Of a stretch of 64,000 bases of DNA, positions 53,815 to 63,234 are shown in pieces (position 1 is the stretch's first letter; the number at the start of each line of letters is the position of its first letter). The DNA lies in the NCBI GenBank assembly GCA_910578665.1, contig CAJTQU010000002.1, forward strand, positions 62,001 through 126,000, given 5' to 3'. This stretch comes from an uncultured Muribaculaceae bacterium (lineage in GTDB: Bacteria > Bacteroidota > Bacteroidia > Bacteroidales > Muribaculaceae). Below the pieces are notes generated by a model that saw only the letters and a program-made list of their open reading frames with translations, was not told the origin of the DNA and did no database searches. Position numbers and translations under genes: made by a program.

Positions 53815-55089
53815 TTACTGGCCGATTATCTTTTTATAGTAAGTTCTGACATCATCCCAGTGATAATAAGGATACTGGTATGGTGGTATGGGAATGGAAG
53901 TTTCACGCTCATTTAGCATAAATTTAACAAGGATATCTTTAGGATTTTTCTTGTTTCGGAAAAACACCAATTGTATGTTGCCTGCCATGGGAGCAATCTT
54001 CCAGTCAGAGAATGCCTCATGAAAATTCTCTTGTTCTCCGGTAACCAAGTCACAATTCTTAAGATGCAAGGCTGCTGCCAGAGGGATTAGATTGCCATCA
54101 TGTCCGAATCTCAGATCTGCGGCACAACGCCCGGATGATAATGCCTTGTCTGCGCTTTCTATTATATTTGCTACTAACGGATACGCATTTGATACAACTT
54201 TATCGCCATTTCCGGCAAATACCCCGTCATTTACATAAAAAACATAATTGAAACACTGCCAGAGATTGAATAATTCGTCAGGGGTGAATATATCGTAAAA
54301 CGACATACGGGTTTCCACATTCTGCATATCTGAAGCAATCCAGTACAGCCCCCACATCAGTTCTTCGGGATTAACAAAATCCGAGACATAGGAACTGTCT
54401 GAAAATAGCGAGGTAATAAGACGGTCTGGCTTAGTATGATGTTCTTTAAACTTGCGATACTTTTCTTTCCACTTGCCATTGATGGTATATTCGTGGTGGT
54501 CATCCGAATGATAACACAGATATGGCATATAACGCTGAGAAGATTCCCGTTCTATACTCAGAGACGGATTGAACTCCTTAAGACCCTCGCAAAATGCAGC
54601 CATAGAGAGTATGCAGCGCGGAACAAGTGTGCTCCTTGCCGTGATACAGGCATTCTTGTCATTAAATATCTTCGGATATGACTTGGCCATTCTTTTAGCT
54701 ATATCCTTATGCTGACGCGCGCCGAGAGGGGTAAGGTCTCCGCCTCGGCCACGGGTTTCAAGCATCAACGTGTCTATCCGGTGCATAACGTCTTTACCCA
54801 ACGAGGTGAGCGCTCCGGTCTTGTCGGCATTATGCAGGACATCGGCAACACTGGCATAATCTCTGTCAGAGATAAGATAGCGTGACCCGTGACGTCCGTA
54901 ATGGCTTATATATACAGGTTCGTAACCATTCGGTACTGGTGTGTTGTCAGACTCGGTGACAGGATATGCGTAATACACGCCGCCAGTGCGGTTTAGATCG
55001 GCTATTACTTCACTGTATGTCGTTTGCCCTACAGCTGTTATTCCGACACACGCGAGAATGCATGAGATAAAAAGTCTGCCTTTTTTCAT
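53815..55089 (-). CDS. Exported histidine-type acid phosphatase (MINPP/phytase-like)
   Basis: A 424-residue exported protein with signal about 1-21 (TAVG-Q). The phospho-histidine motif is SHYGRHGSRY (Arg66, His67), the proton donor HD is in LRFGHDGNLIPLAAAL, and other active-site residues follow. The branch-2 histidine phosphatases include phytases and MINPP; Bacteroidales MINPPs degrade inositol hexakisphosphate. Which phosphate ester is used is not certain. It is the last gene before the terminator, with the DUF3843-like gene six bases upstream. Confidence 0.9.
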   Translation of the reverse strand: MKKGRLFISCILACVGITAVGQTTYSEVIADLNRTGGVYYAYPVTESDNTPVPNGYEPVYISHYGRHGSRYLISDRDYASVADVLHNADKTGALTSLGKDVMHRIDTLMLETRGRGGDLTPLGARQHKDIAKRMAKSYPKIFNDKNACITARSTLVPRCILSMAAFCEGLKEFNPSLSIERESSQRYMPYLCYHSDDHHEYTINGKWKEKYRKFKEHHTKPDRLITSLFSDSSYVSDFVNPEELMWGLYWIASDMQNVETRMSFYDIFTPDELFNLWQCFNYVFYVNDGVFAGNGDKVVSNAYPLVANIIESADKALSSGRCAADLRFGHDGNLIPLAAALHLKNCDLVTGEQENFHEAFSDWKIAPMAGNIQLVFFRNKKNPKDILVKFMLNERETSIPIPPYQYPYYHWDDVRTYYKKIIGQ

Positions 55090-55095
55090 ATTTAA

Positions 55096-56367
55096 TCAGT
55101 CATCTCCACGATAATATTCCTGTAAATACACTCGTGACAAAAAATCCCAATTGGCAGCCACCAGCCGGTTAGAATTTTCTGTATCCCCGTCGGCATCAAT
55201 TACCTGCGCTGACTCAGGGAAACGTGCATCTGGCAGATACCCGTTGCTGCATATATATCTAAGCATGTCTCCAGGGCATACCGCGCGCTGGCTCAGCAGG
55301 TTGAAAGCAAACTTGCAGGCGTGTTCCCTGTCATATAGCGGATTGAGGGGATGTTTTATGCATTTAGCTATGTTTTTGGCTACCATAAGTCCTTTGTCAG
55401 AAGTAACCATTAACACAAAATCCGAATGATTCTTAAAAGAAGGCAGATGTTCCTCTCCTGCTTCCCATCCCATACCGTCAATAAAGAAAGTATTTAATTC
55501 TTCATATGTTTTGACAAACCTTATGACTTCACCGTTATTGGCTTTGATAAAAGCTGTGTAATACGGATGCTCTTTCTTTTCTTTGTCTGACACGGCATTG
55601 CTTTTTCGAGGCTGCGGCATTTTGCCTTCTAAAATCAGGGTAAGCCATTCGCGCATATATAGGGCAAGAGGGCCTGTAGGCATCGAAGTGATTATCTCGT
55701 CTCGCATTTCCGATATTTGTCTGGCAGCCTGTTCGGGTGATTCCGCAGAATGCTGTATCTCTACAAAGTGAGAATATATCTGTGCATAAGTTAATTGGAA
55801 AGGCGGTATAATCAGCCAGTTTTTCCAAAATAACCACTGTCCGAGGTCATAAAGTGTTTGCGATGATTCAGGGTCATGCAGTTCGCAGTCAAACAAATCT
55901 TTATAATGCGCAGGAGCCGTTATGTCATCATAACTGTCTTCTAGCACGGTGTATAGTTCTGATGCAAGGTCAAGCAAATCCTTGTTTTGCGGAGACATGA
56001 ATCGGAACTGCATGGAATTAAAAGCAAGCAGGTACCATACCACAAACTCTACATCAGCCAGATTAAGCTCGTACAGTGTGTAGTCTTCACTATCCTGGTG
56101 AAAAGGCACATAATTACCGTAGAGGCGCTTGCATTCGTTAATAAAAGAACGCCAAACTCCGGCATCGCTGATTATGTCCTGGTAATAACCTGTCAATCCG
56201 ATGCAGACTACTTTTTTAAGATCGTCCTGAGCCTCTTGAAAAAGGCATTTTTTATCCCAGTGACATAGTAATTTATTTGCTATGGCCAGATATGCCTTAT
56301 CTGTTGCCTGTTCCACTTCGCTATCAGGTTGTGTAAAGAGGAACTGGCGCATTGTAATATCATCCAT
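55096..56367 (-). CDS. DUF3843-like protein of unknown function
   Basis: A 423-residue soluble protein without signal or membrane segments. The segments GLTGYYQDIISDAGVWRSF and NLADVEFVVWYLLAF resemble DUF3843, a Bacteroidetes family of about 410 residues; this is from memory and not certain. No catalytic motif is visible. It starts two bases after the hisS stop on the same transcript and stops six bases before the phosphatase start. Tight spacing suggests co-expression with both, but no function can be proposed. Confidence 0.65.
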   Translation of the reverse strand: MDDITMRQFLFTQPDSEVEQATDKAYLAIANKLLCHWDKKCLFQEAQDDLKKVVCIGLTGYYQDIISDAGVWRSFINECKRLYGNYVPFHQDSEDYTLYELNLADVEFVVWYLLAFNSMQFRFMSPQNKDLLDLASELYTVLEDSYDDITAPAHYKDLFDCELHDPESSQTLYDLGQWLFWKNWLIIPPFQLTYAQIYSHFVEIQHSAESPEQAARQISEMRDEIITSMPTGPLALYMREWLTLILEGKMPQPRKSNAVSDKEKKEHPYYTAFIKANNGEVIRFVKTYEELNTFFIDGMGWEAGEEHLPSFKNHSDFVLMVTSDKGLMVAKNIAKCIKHPLNPLYDREHACKFAFNLLSQRAVCPGDMLRYICSNGYLPDARFPESAQVIDADGDTENSNRLVAANWDFLSRVYLQEYYRGDD

Positions 56368-56369
56368 GG

Positions 56370-57731
56370 CTATTTAAGCTTCTCAATTAAGTCAGCAAGC
56401 GTCAGTTCGTTTTGCTCGCCACTATCCATATTTTTTAATGTCACCGTGTTATTGGCAAGTTCTGTTTCTCCGATTATTGCAACATAGGGTATTTTCTCTG
56501 AATTGGCAAATCCCATCTGTTTTTTCATTTTTGACGTGTCAGGGTATAACTGCCCGGATATTCCGTTGGAGCGTAAAACTTTGAGCATTTTTAAAGCCTG
56601 CATTGACTCGTCTTGTCCAAAATTGACAAACAACACTTTTGCCGCTCCTGAAAGGGAATCGGGAAACAGATCAAGCGCATTGAGCACGTCATAAATTCTG
56701 TCAGCGCCAAAGCTTATGCCGACACCGGACAAACCGGGCATTCCGAAAACTCCTGTCAGGTTGTCGTAACGGCCGCCACCTGTGATACTGCCGATTTCGA
56801 CATCAAGGGCCTTTACCTCAATAATGGTGCCTGTATAATAATTTAGCCCTCGTGCGAGCGAGAAATCTAAATCAAGCTGCGCTATATGGCCGAGTGATTC
56901 AAAAGCATCAACCACAAATTTCAACTCCTCTATACCTGCCATACCTGTCGGTGATGATGCTAGTGTCTGTTGCATCACACTCATTTTGGCTGCATTATCT
57001 CCATCCAGAGTAAGGATTGGCCGGAGACGTTCCAGCTGTGCCGGAGACAGTCCCTTGGCCGTGAGTTCCTCATTTACCGCGTCAAGGCCTATCTTCTCTA
57101 TCTTGTCGATGGCAACTGTAATGTCCACAAGTTTGTCCGGACATTCCAATATCTCAGCTATTCCGCTTAGTATTTTTCGATTATTTAATTTTATTGCAAC
57201 CCGTATTTTCAAACGGTCAAACACATTGTCTATCAGTTGAAGCAAATCGGCCTCGTTTAGCAGCGAGTCTGATCCTACGATGTCGGCATCGCACTGGTAA
57301 AATTCGCGATAACGTCCTTTCTGCGGACGGTCTGCGCGCCAGACAGGCTGTATCTGAAAACGCTTGAACGGCATTTGTAAGTCACCCCTATGCTGCACTA
57401 CATATCTGGCAAACGGCACTGTCAGGTCATATCGCAAGCCTTTCTCGCATAATGCGTTATTGAGCTTTGGTAGATTGCGTTGCAGCAATTCTTCATCAGA
57501 AACGGACTTTAAGAAATCTCCGGAATTAAGAATCTTAAACAGTAGCTTATCTCCCTCTTCGCCATATTTACCCATCAGGGTGGACAGATTCTCCATCGCT
57601 GGAGTCTCTATACGGTGAAACCCAAACAGACGGAACTGCTCGGTAATCGTTTCAAAAATATAATCGCGCCTCGCCATTTCAATAGGGGAGAAGTCGCGTG
57701 TTCCTTTGGGTATTGAGGGTTTTTGTGCCAT
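56370..57731 (-). CDS. hisS: Histidyl-tRNA synthetase
   Basis: It charges tRNA-His. The 453-residue class II synthetase has KGTRDFSP at the start, motif 2 QPVWRADRPQKGRYREF (about 119-135), HisA segment LARGLNYYTGTI, motif 3 region GVGISFGADRIYDVL and an anticodon-binding domain from about 365. A promoter is seen at 57760-57791. The next gene on this strand follows within two bases. Confidence 0.96.
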   Translation of the reverse strand: MAQKPSIPKGTRDFSPIEMARRDYIFETITEQFRLFGFHRIETPAMENLSTLMGKYGEEGDKLLFKILNSGDFLKSVSDEELLQRNLPKLNNALCEKGLRYDLTVPFARYVVQHRGDLQMPFKRFQIQPVWRADRPQKGRYREFYQCDADIVGSDSLLNEADLLQLIDNVFDRLKIRVAIKLNNRKILSGIAEILECPDKLVDITVAIDKIEKIGLDAVNEELTAKGLSPAQLERLRPILTLDGDNAAKMSVMQQTLASSPTGMAGIEELKFVVDAFESLGHIAQLDLDFSLARGLNYYTGTIIEVKALDVEIGSITGGGRYDNLTGVFGMPGLSGVGISFGADRIYDVLNALDLFPDSLSGAAKVLFVNFGQDESMQALKMLKVLRSNGISGQLYPDTSKMKKQMGFANSEKIPYVAIIGETELANNTVTLKNMDSGEQNELTLADLIEKLK

Positions 57732-57759
57732 AACTTTTTTATGTGATTAGATATTTATG

Positions 57760-57791
57760 CAAAAGTAATGAAAAATAGCGGATCTGACAAG
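57760..57791 (-). promoter_or_regulatory. Promoter of hisS
   Basis: On the minus strand, TACTTTTG (57767-57760) fits TAnnTTTG, and CTTG (57791-57788) is one base off TTTG at exactly 20-base spacing. The start codon lies 28 bases downstream. Confidence 0.7.
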
Positions 57792-57810
57792 TATTATATC
57801 ATTTAGCAAA

Positions 57811-57826
57811 TTCAGAAGCTTCTGAA
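57811..57826 (-). terminator. Palindrome after the large TPR gene, possible terminator
   Basis: A perfect 16-base palindrome TTCAGAAGCTTCTGAA lies 10 bases after the TPR gene stop on the minus strand and is followed by TTT. With no loop it can only make a stem of about six pairs, so it is weak. Confidence 0.35.
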
Positions 57827-57836
57827 AAAAGAAAAA

Positions 57837-60032
57837 TTAATTTGAGGTCACAGCATCCGTAATCAGCTTTATGTCTATTGTGTCAACTCCTGCATTGAGC
57901 AGATGCACGTTGTCTTCCGACATAAGATGCCTAAATTTTTCTACATTGCCGTTGTTTCTTTCTATACATACTTTATAAGCCGCCGACGCATTACTTATGT
58001 CACCGGATGCAAGATATGCATGGCCGGTGTTCAACCAGTCGCTAGATGTACGTTTGTTATCCAATTTTCGATATAGTTCGATACTCTTAGAAAAATTTCC
58101 ATTAAGAAATTCGCACCAGGCTATGGGTCTTATGGCTTTGCCTGATTCATTATCCATATAATCAACCTGGTAATAACATTTGAGAGCCTCTCTTACGTCT
58201 CCACTTTCCAACAAAGTGTGACCAAGCAACAGAAGAATATTAGGATTGTCCGGACGCATGTCAAGCGCGTGCCGGTAACAACAGACGGCATCAGTGTAAT
58301 TACCAAGAGATCTAAGGCATGAGGCTAAATGACGCATAAGCCAGACGCTGTCGGGATTAAGCAGTTCAGCTTTTCTGTATATTTCCACAGCACGTACAAG
58401 ATTACCCATCTTCTGGTAGCAATAGCCTGCTTTCTGCAATATATCTTCCGTTTGAGTATCTGCTTCAGTACATATTTTGTCCAAAAGTGTTACAGCTTCA
58501 GCCCAATAACCGTATTTGAAATAAAATTCAGCCATAGCACGTACAAGTTCGCGATCTTTCGCAAGACTTGCAAACGGTTCTATTTGTGGCAGCGCAAATG
58601 ATGTTCCGAATAAATCTGGAAGTTCCCCTTTTATTGGCGAAAGACGGAAAAAGCGAAATAAATCTTTAAGGAAAAGATTCATTTCTACTTCCAGCGGCAG
58701 TTTTGCTGATTCATATAACGATGTCTTTCGCTCATCTTCTAGAGCAGATAGCTGTGATGCCAACTGTCCTGTCATCATATCAAACTGCGCTTTAGGCATA
58801 TTAGTGAGAGCCATAGCCATAGAATATCTGTCAGACGAGCAAAAATGAGGTCCTGATATAAATAAATCCACCATTGTGGCAGGCACCATGTCTCTTAATT
58901 GTATTACAGCAGTATTGGATAAAGAGAATGGTAAAAACCAATTTGAAATAGCCCGGAAAAACGGAAAGCCTTTCATTTGTGAAAATGCCGACATAAATAC
59001 ATCGCCGCCCTCCATCTGTATTTCTGTAAAACTCTTAAGTTTTTCTGTCATACCGCTCTTGTCCAACAATTCCTGCCAATCCGGATTTTCTTCCAAATCA
59101 GGTGCGTACGGATTATCTCCCATATCACGTATGCGTTTCTCTATATCGGGTTTAAGCCTCATGATCTCTGGCAACAGCTCATCTCGCATTTTTTTATTTA
59201 TGCGGTCAGTATCAATCGTACGAAGCATACTCAATACAAATGCGCGCAATGCTTTGGGTATTTCGTTGTGCTCGCTCAGTGACTTAACACAGTCTTGTAT
59301 TTCTTTGTCTGGCAAAATACGGTCCTGGTGTTTCCATAATAACAACAGAACAGCGGTGAGCGCACGTGCCTGCACGCCTACTTCATCTGAAGAGATAGAC
59401 GTGCGTATAAGCAACATGAGTTTTTCTCGGTCATAATATTGGAGACACCCCAGTAATAAAGCTCCCAGAACAAGGCACTTTATGGCATATCCGCTTTCAG
59501 CCGTCTCTTCTCCAAGAAATTCGTATATAACGGAACTTTCTCTGGCAGACAGATGCAGGTCGGTCCATATACGGCCAAATAAATCGTCTCCGGCCAATTC
59601 AAGGTCACGGTGTATATTGAATGAATACTGCCCGGCTTCATCTTCCAATTCGGCTTTAAATATGAGCGATTTGATATTTTCAATTTCAGAATTCAAGTCC
59701 TTCCTGGCAATATTAATACCGCGCAGTCTGGAAAAATACAGGGTTGACGCACCAGGCATCAGTGATTGTACCAAAAACGAGTCATTGAGCCTGTACAATG
59801 TTTCAGACAAACTGTTGTAAACACTTTTGCGAGATGTGTCTACAGAACCGGGCTTACTTTGCAAAAAATAAGCCATCATGTATTTATATGTATCTGCAGC
59901 TGTTGCCAATTCCGCCGCCGCAGTTCCCTTAAGTCCTCCTTGGAAGAAAGAATCAAGCGCGGCAGAAAAATTACCAGAATCAATCATTGCTCTGATTGAT
60001 TTATAACGTTTGTATATGTCTTGTTCTGTCAT
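57837..60032 (-). CDS. Large cytosolic TPR protein
   Basis: A 731-residue protein with no signal or membrane segment. The first about 490 residues are helical and of no family I recognise. About 500-690 hold TPR units, such as AGYCYQKMGNLVRAVEIYRK, LLLGHTLLESGDVREALKCY and NTGHAYLASGDISNASAAYK. It is likely a scaffold, with unknown partner. The start is ATG 60032; a longer frame to 60071 exists but adds residues unlike the family. It stands alone, followed by the hisS promoter. Confidence 0.8.
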   Translation of the reverse strand: MTEQDIYKRYKSIRAMIDSGNFSAALDSFFQGGLKGTAAAELATAADTYKYMMAYFLQSKPGSVDTSRKSVYNSLSETLYRLNDSFLVQSLMPGASTLYFSRLRGINIARKDLNSEIENIKSLIFKAELEDEAGQYSFNIHRDLELAGDDLFGRIWTDLHLSARESSVIYEFLGEETAESGYAIKCLVLGALLLGCLQYYDREKLMLLIRTSISSDEVGVQARALTAVLLLLWKHQDRILPDKEIQDCVKSLSEHNEIPKALRAFVLSMLRTIDTDRINKKMRDELLPEIMRLKPDIEKRIRDMGDNPYAPDLEENPDWQELLDKSGMTEKLKSFTEIQMEGGDVFMSAFSQMKGFPFFRAISNWFLPFSLSNTAVIQLRDMVPATMVDLFISGPHFCSSDRYSMAMALTNMPKAQFDMMTGQLASQLSALEDERKTSLYESAKLPLEVEMNLFLKDLFRFFRLSPIKGELPDLFGTSFALPQIEPFASLAKDRELVRAMAEFYFKYGYWAEAVTLLDKICTEADTQTEDILQKAGYCYQKMGNLVRAVEIYRKAELLNPDSVWLMRHLASCLRSLGNYTDAVCCYRHALDMRPDNPNILLLLGHTLLESGDVREALKCYYQVDYMDNESGKAIRPIAWCEFLNGNFSKSIELYRKLDNKRTSSDWLNTGHAYLASGDISNASAAYKVCIERNNGNVEKFRHLMSEDNVHLLNAGVDTIDIKLITDAVTSN

Positions 60033-60110
60033 AACTTTGTGTTTACATGTTACTTGTAATGGACAAGCCATATTAGGTACAACAAAAATTAAGCCAAAAA
60101 GTGCAAGAAA

Positions 60111-60779
60111 TTAGCCTGACACTCTAAAAGCACCTCCCATGTATACTAACAAGCTAGACATTGAAATAATCCTTTCTATCTCCTTTGTGGAGCATTTGTA
60201 TACTTTCGGTGTCACAACACGTGGAAACTTTAGCGGAACCTGGCATGTATAAAGGAACCAACGTTGCACTGCAATCGAGGGTTCTCCCTCAAAATATTTA
60301 TAAATATCTATAAGTTTGCTTTTAGCACAATGGGTAATCCCTTTTCTGCCGTCTCGAAACTCTATTATACCAACTATGCATTTATACACAGTCTTGTCTT
60401 GTGCCATATCAGGACATCTGAATGATATACTGATATGTCTGTCATATGTCTGGTTGATATGATTCATCCAATTTTTAAAAAGCCGGCCATGCGGAGATGT
60501 GTCAGTAAGTTGTTCATAAAGGATTTTATAATGAATCATTTCGTGAATAACAATATCCTCGAGTACCGTTTGTGATAAATCATAATAACTACTGACATGC
60601 AAGCTGAAACTATGGTAATGATACTTGTTGTCTATTGTTTTGTCCCTGCGATATTTTATGTATGCCATCCTGGTTCTCCCGTTGCTTATAGAAACAGGGG
60701 GCAGCGGCAGGCTATTTCTAAAAATCAGACTGTTATAGGTTTTAAAACAATTAATTACAAAATCTATCGTGGCATGCAT
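60111..60779 (-). CDS. SprT-like zinc metalloprotease-domain protein
   Basis: A 222-residue protein. About 15-115 look like a SprT-like domain with the zinc motif HEMIHY (HExxH) after VLEDIVI, preceded by SFSLHVSSYYDLS. The C-terminal about 100 residues lack a clear domain, and no CxxC zinc ribbon is seen. Eukaryotic SPRTN-type proteases cut DNA-protein cross-links; the bacterial job is not settled. It follows the LysR gene; ATG 60779 is used, while a GTG at 60806 would overlap that gene. Confidence 0.8.
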   Translation of the reverse strand: MHATIDFVINCFKTYNSLIFRNSLPLPPVSISNGRTRMAYIKYRRDKTIDNKYHYHSFSLHVSSYYDLSQTVLEDIVIHEMIHYKILYEQLTDTSPHGRLFKNWMNHINQTYDRHISISFRCPDMAQDKTVYKCIVGIIEFRDGRKGITHCAKSKLIDIYKYFEGEPSIAVQRWFLYTCQVPLKFPRVVTPKVYKCSTKEIERIISMSSLLVYMGGAFRVSG

Positions 60780-60796
60780 ATATGTTAATATTATGA

Positions 60797-61696
60797 TTAC
60801 AGCCACGCATTCTGACGTTCTCTGACCGCTATAGACTCACTGAGCAATTTTACAAATTCCTGCATAGAGCGTTTACGGTATGTATCGGAAAGTATATGTA
60901 CGCATCCGGCCATCATATTGTCAGGTATGTCGATAGGCACGGCTTTAACACCTGATTCATTGTGTATGGTTGCCTCTGCTAGAACAGACACAAGCTGGCT
61001 TTGGCGCAGCAATGTCAGTAATATGTTTACTTCATTAAGCTCTACTCTGATTCTAAATTTATTGTATGGTGTTATGATATGTTCAAATGCGTTACGTGCT
61101 TGTAACCCTATAGAGGGGAGTGCAAGATCATAGCGTTCAAGTTCGGAAAGCGTGACTTTTTCTTTTGACGCCAGAGGGTGAAACTCGCCTACTATTGCCG
61201 ACAGACAATTTTGAAACAATATATGCGATTCAATTCCCTCTATCGGCATGGTCGGCTTAAAGGCCAGCACAAAATCTACAACGCGCTCTCGCAACATACC
61301 CATTAGTTCAGCCATAGGCTTATAAAAAATGTTGAGTTTGATGCGCGGATACATCTTCATAAACGATACAAGTGTCTCGGTCAGTATCGGGCTGAACGAA
61401 TAAGTAACGCCTATGTTAAGCGTGCCTGTAAGAAGATTATTAAGATCATTAATTCGTTCAGTACACAGCTGTGCCTTGTGCAGCGTCTGACGAGCGAGTG
61501 GCAGCAATTCATTACCGGCTTCTGTAAGAGCAACAGAATGGCTGCTGCGGAGCAGTAATTGTGTGCCGATCTCTGTTTCCAGCTGTTTTACCTGTTGCGA
61601 AAGCGTGCTTTGCGTGACATTCAGTACTTTTGCTGCTTCTGAAAAATTCAGTGTTTCGGCAACTTTTACAAAATATTTTAGTTGTCGTAATTCCAT
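60797..61696 (-). CDS. LysR-family transcription regulator
   Basis: A 299-residue LysR protein. The N-terminal HTH is FSEAAKVLNVTQSTLSQQVK (about 18-37) with LETEIGTQLLLRSSHSVALT after it; about 90-295 form the effector domain (LNIGVTYSFSPIL...). Direct repeats of TCTCGTTGC flank its promoter and may be its own operator. Its product may control the SprT-like gene or the neighbouring exporter genes. The effector is not known; the OxyR cysteine pair is not evident. Confidence 0.92.
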   Translation of the reverse strand: MELRQLKYFVKVAETLNFSEAAKVLNVTQSTLSQQVKQLETEIGTQLLLRSSHSVALTEAGNELLPLARQTLHKAQLCTERINDLNNLLTGTLNIGVTYSFSPILTETLVSFMKMYPRIKLNIFYKPMAELMGMLRERVVDFVLAFKPTMPIEGIESHILFQNCLSAIVGEFHPLASKEKVTLSELERYDLALPSIGLQARNAFEHIITPYNKFRIRVELNEVNILLTLLRQSQLVSVLAEATIHNESGVKAVPIDIPDNMMAGCVHILSDTYRKRSMQEFVKLLSESIAVRERQNAWL

Positions 61697-61705
61697 TGTT
61701 TATTG

Positions 61706-61746
61706 TCTCGTTGCAAAAATAACAAATTATACTCTTATCTCGTTGC
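61706..61746 (-). repeat. Direct repeat TCTCGTTGC flanking the LysR promoter
   Basis: Nine-base copies at 61706-61714 and 61738-61746 are 32 bases apart, about three helical turns. They bracket the -7 element at 61714-61721, and the second copy overlaps the end of the exporter gene. They are a candidate binding site for the LysR regulator. Confidence 0.45.
61714..61721 (-). promoter_or_regulatory. Promoter -7 element of the LysR gene (TATTTTTG)
   Basis: On the minus strand TATTTTTG fits TAnnTTTG and lies 17 bases before the LysR start. No good -33 box is seen. Confidence 0.45.
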
Positions 61747-62217
61747 CTGGAATGATACTTTTTTAAATATGAAGATCGGCATGGTGGCTCCGACCACCAT
61801 GGACAAGAGTACAGCAGTACACGTAAATGCATTATAGGCAAATAGATAGAAATAATGATGGAATGCATCTTGTCCGTTGCACAACACGCACATAGCAAGT
61901 CCGCCAAAAGCCTTGTAGGCATAAATACCTGGTATCATTGGCAATAGTGCCGGGAAAAGGCATGCTTCGGCAGGAATGCGCGCAATAGGAGAGAAAAAGA
62001 CGGCAAGTACGCCTATTATAAGCGCGGCAAACAATGACGCTATAATTATATGAGCATGCAATGACTGGCTGTTCATCATGATAAAACGACTGGCATGGCC
62101 TAAGGCCGCTATAATCGCGCAATAGAGATAGCCCGGTTTGGGCGGACGGCTGATAGCGGCAAAACCGATAGCCGCTATCGCAGCAAAAAATGCATCTTGA
62201 AAAATCTGGCCCCACAT
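61735..62217 (-). CDS. Threonine/serine exporter, small subunit (DUF3815/ThrE_2 type)
   Basis: A 160-residue protein with about five hydrophobic segments: AAIAAIGFAAISRPPKPGYL at the start, and LFPALLPMIPGIYAYKAFGG near 105-125, which match the C-terminal half of ThrE exporters. It works with the larger subunit encoded directly upstream on the same strand. ATG 62217 is used; an in-frame ATG at 62253 would overlap the preceding gene by 17 bases. Confidence 0.85.
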   Translation of the reverse strand: MWGQIFQDAFFAAIAAIGFAAISRPPKPGYLYCAIIAALGHASRFIMMNSQSLHAHIIIASLFAALIIGVLAVFFSPIARIPAEACLFPALLPMIPGIYAYKAFGGLAMCVLCNGQDAFHHYFYLFAYNAFTCTAVLLSMVVGATMPIFIFKKVSFQATR

Positions 62218-62236
62218 AATTTTATTATTCCAGCTT

Positions 62237-63019
62237 TTAAAACATTCCCACATTCATTAATAGCATACCCATACATAATCCTATTGACAGACAACAGGTC
62301 AATATCAGCGCATCTGCAAGACGGCTGAACGCGCAAATATAATGGCGGTATAGCATATCGCTGAACGAGTTCAAAAATGGTACGCCCGGTACAAGATACA
62401 GCACGCTGGTGCCTAGAGCGATTTCTGGTGTGCTGCCAAGAGAAAACAGTAAACAGGTAGCACCAAGTACAGATGAGACAAAAGAACATACCAATACGGT
62501 CAGACGTATATCAGCATGCAATTCCGACATAAACTGTTTGACATAATATCCTGCCAGTGTTGCTATTCCTACTATAAGCATGGATATCCAGTCACCCCCG
62601 AATAATTTACAGAAAGAAGCATTGGCCATAGTCACAAGCAATAGAACCGTAAGTTTGCTTTGGTAATCAGACGATACTATTTTATCAAAGCGCTTCTTGG
62701 CTTGTTCGTAGTTTATTTTATGGTCTGCCAGCTCCCAGCTAAGTTCGCTAAGGCGCGTATTAATGTTAAAACTTACAGCTCTTTGCTCCACGGAAGCAAT
62801 AACTGTCACTACCTCTGCCTTATCATTATCCTTGAGCGCAATATGGACATGTCTGGGCATTATAGACAGCTCTACTTCTTTGCCATATGCTGCTGCCATC
62901 CGGCACACATTCTTTTCCAGACGTATACATGTCGCACCGCAGCCAATAAGCCATGCGCTGTACCTGGCAAAGAAAGAGCACATATCATTGGCCGAAGGCA
63001 TTATAGAATCAGTATTCAT
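62237..63019 (-). CDS. Threonine/serine exporter, large subunit (DUF1212/ThrE type)
   Basis: A 260-residue protein with a cytosolic N-terminal part (about 1-120, with GCGATCIRLEKNVCRMAAAYG) and about five helices after 120, including LVPGVPFLNSFSDMLYRHYI, typical of the ThrE N-terminal half. Together with the small subunit it should export threonine or serine, or a related compound. ATG 63019 overlaps the stop of a 62-residue membrane protein by 11 bases. Confidence 0.87.
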   Translation of the reverse strand: MNTDSIMPSANDMCSFFARYSAWLIGCGATCIRLEKNVCRMAAAYGKEVELSIMPRHVHIALKDNDKAEVVTVIASVEQRAVSFNINTRLSELSWELADHKINYEQAKKRFDKIVSSDYQSKLTVLLLVTMANASFCKLFGGDWISMLIVGIATLAGYYVKQFMSELHADIRLTVLVCSFVSSVLGATCLLFSLGSTPEIALGTSVLYLVPGVPFLNSFSDMLYRHYICAFSRLADALILTCCLSIGLCMGMLLMNVGMF

Positions 63020-63197
63020 AGTCTTCGTCTTCAATCGTGTCTCCCGGGACAAAAAATTCTTCACGTTCACTTCCAAGTTGTATAAACTTATTGTGCTTTT
63101 CCCTGTTAAACGAAAAATTCTTTAGTAATAGGCGTAACACGATAAGTAATAATACAAGGCTGACAATGCAGCTCCATGTTACCAAAGGCGTATTCAT
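63009..63197 (-). CDS. 62-residue single-helix membrane protein coupled to thrE
   Basis: A short protein with one helix (about 7-27, rich in Leu, Ile and Val), then a basic stretch (KNFSFNREKHNKF) and an acidic end (EDEDYEY). Its last 11 bases overlap the ThrE large-subunit start, a classic coupling arrangement, and it has a TAGTTTTG element 30 bases before its ATG. I recognise no family; a role as a small exporter partner or regulator is inferred. Confidence 0.7.
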   Translation of the reverse strand: MNTPLVTWSCIVSLVLLLIVLRLLLKNFSFNREKHNKFIQLGSEREEFFVPGDTIEDEDYEY

Positions 63198-63226
63198 GAC
63201 TTTCTATTTTAATTTTAACTGTCATG

Positions 63227-63234
63227 CAAAACTA
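63227..63234 (-). promoter_or_regulatory. Promoter -7 element of the thrE operon (TAGTTTTG)
   Basis: On the minus strand TAGTTTTG fits TAnnTTTG, 30 bases before the start of the small membrane protein. TTTG copies upstream are not at the ideal spacing. Confidence 0.5.
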
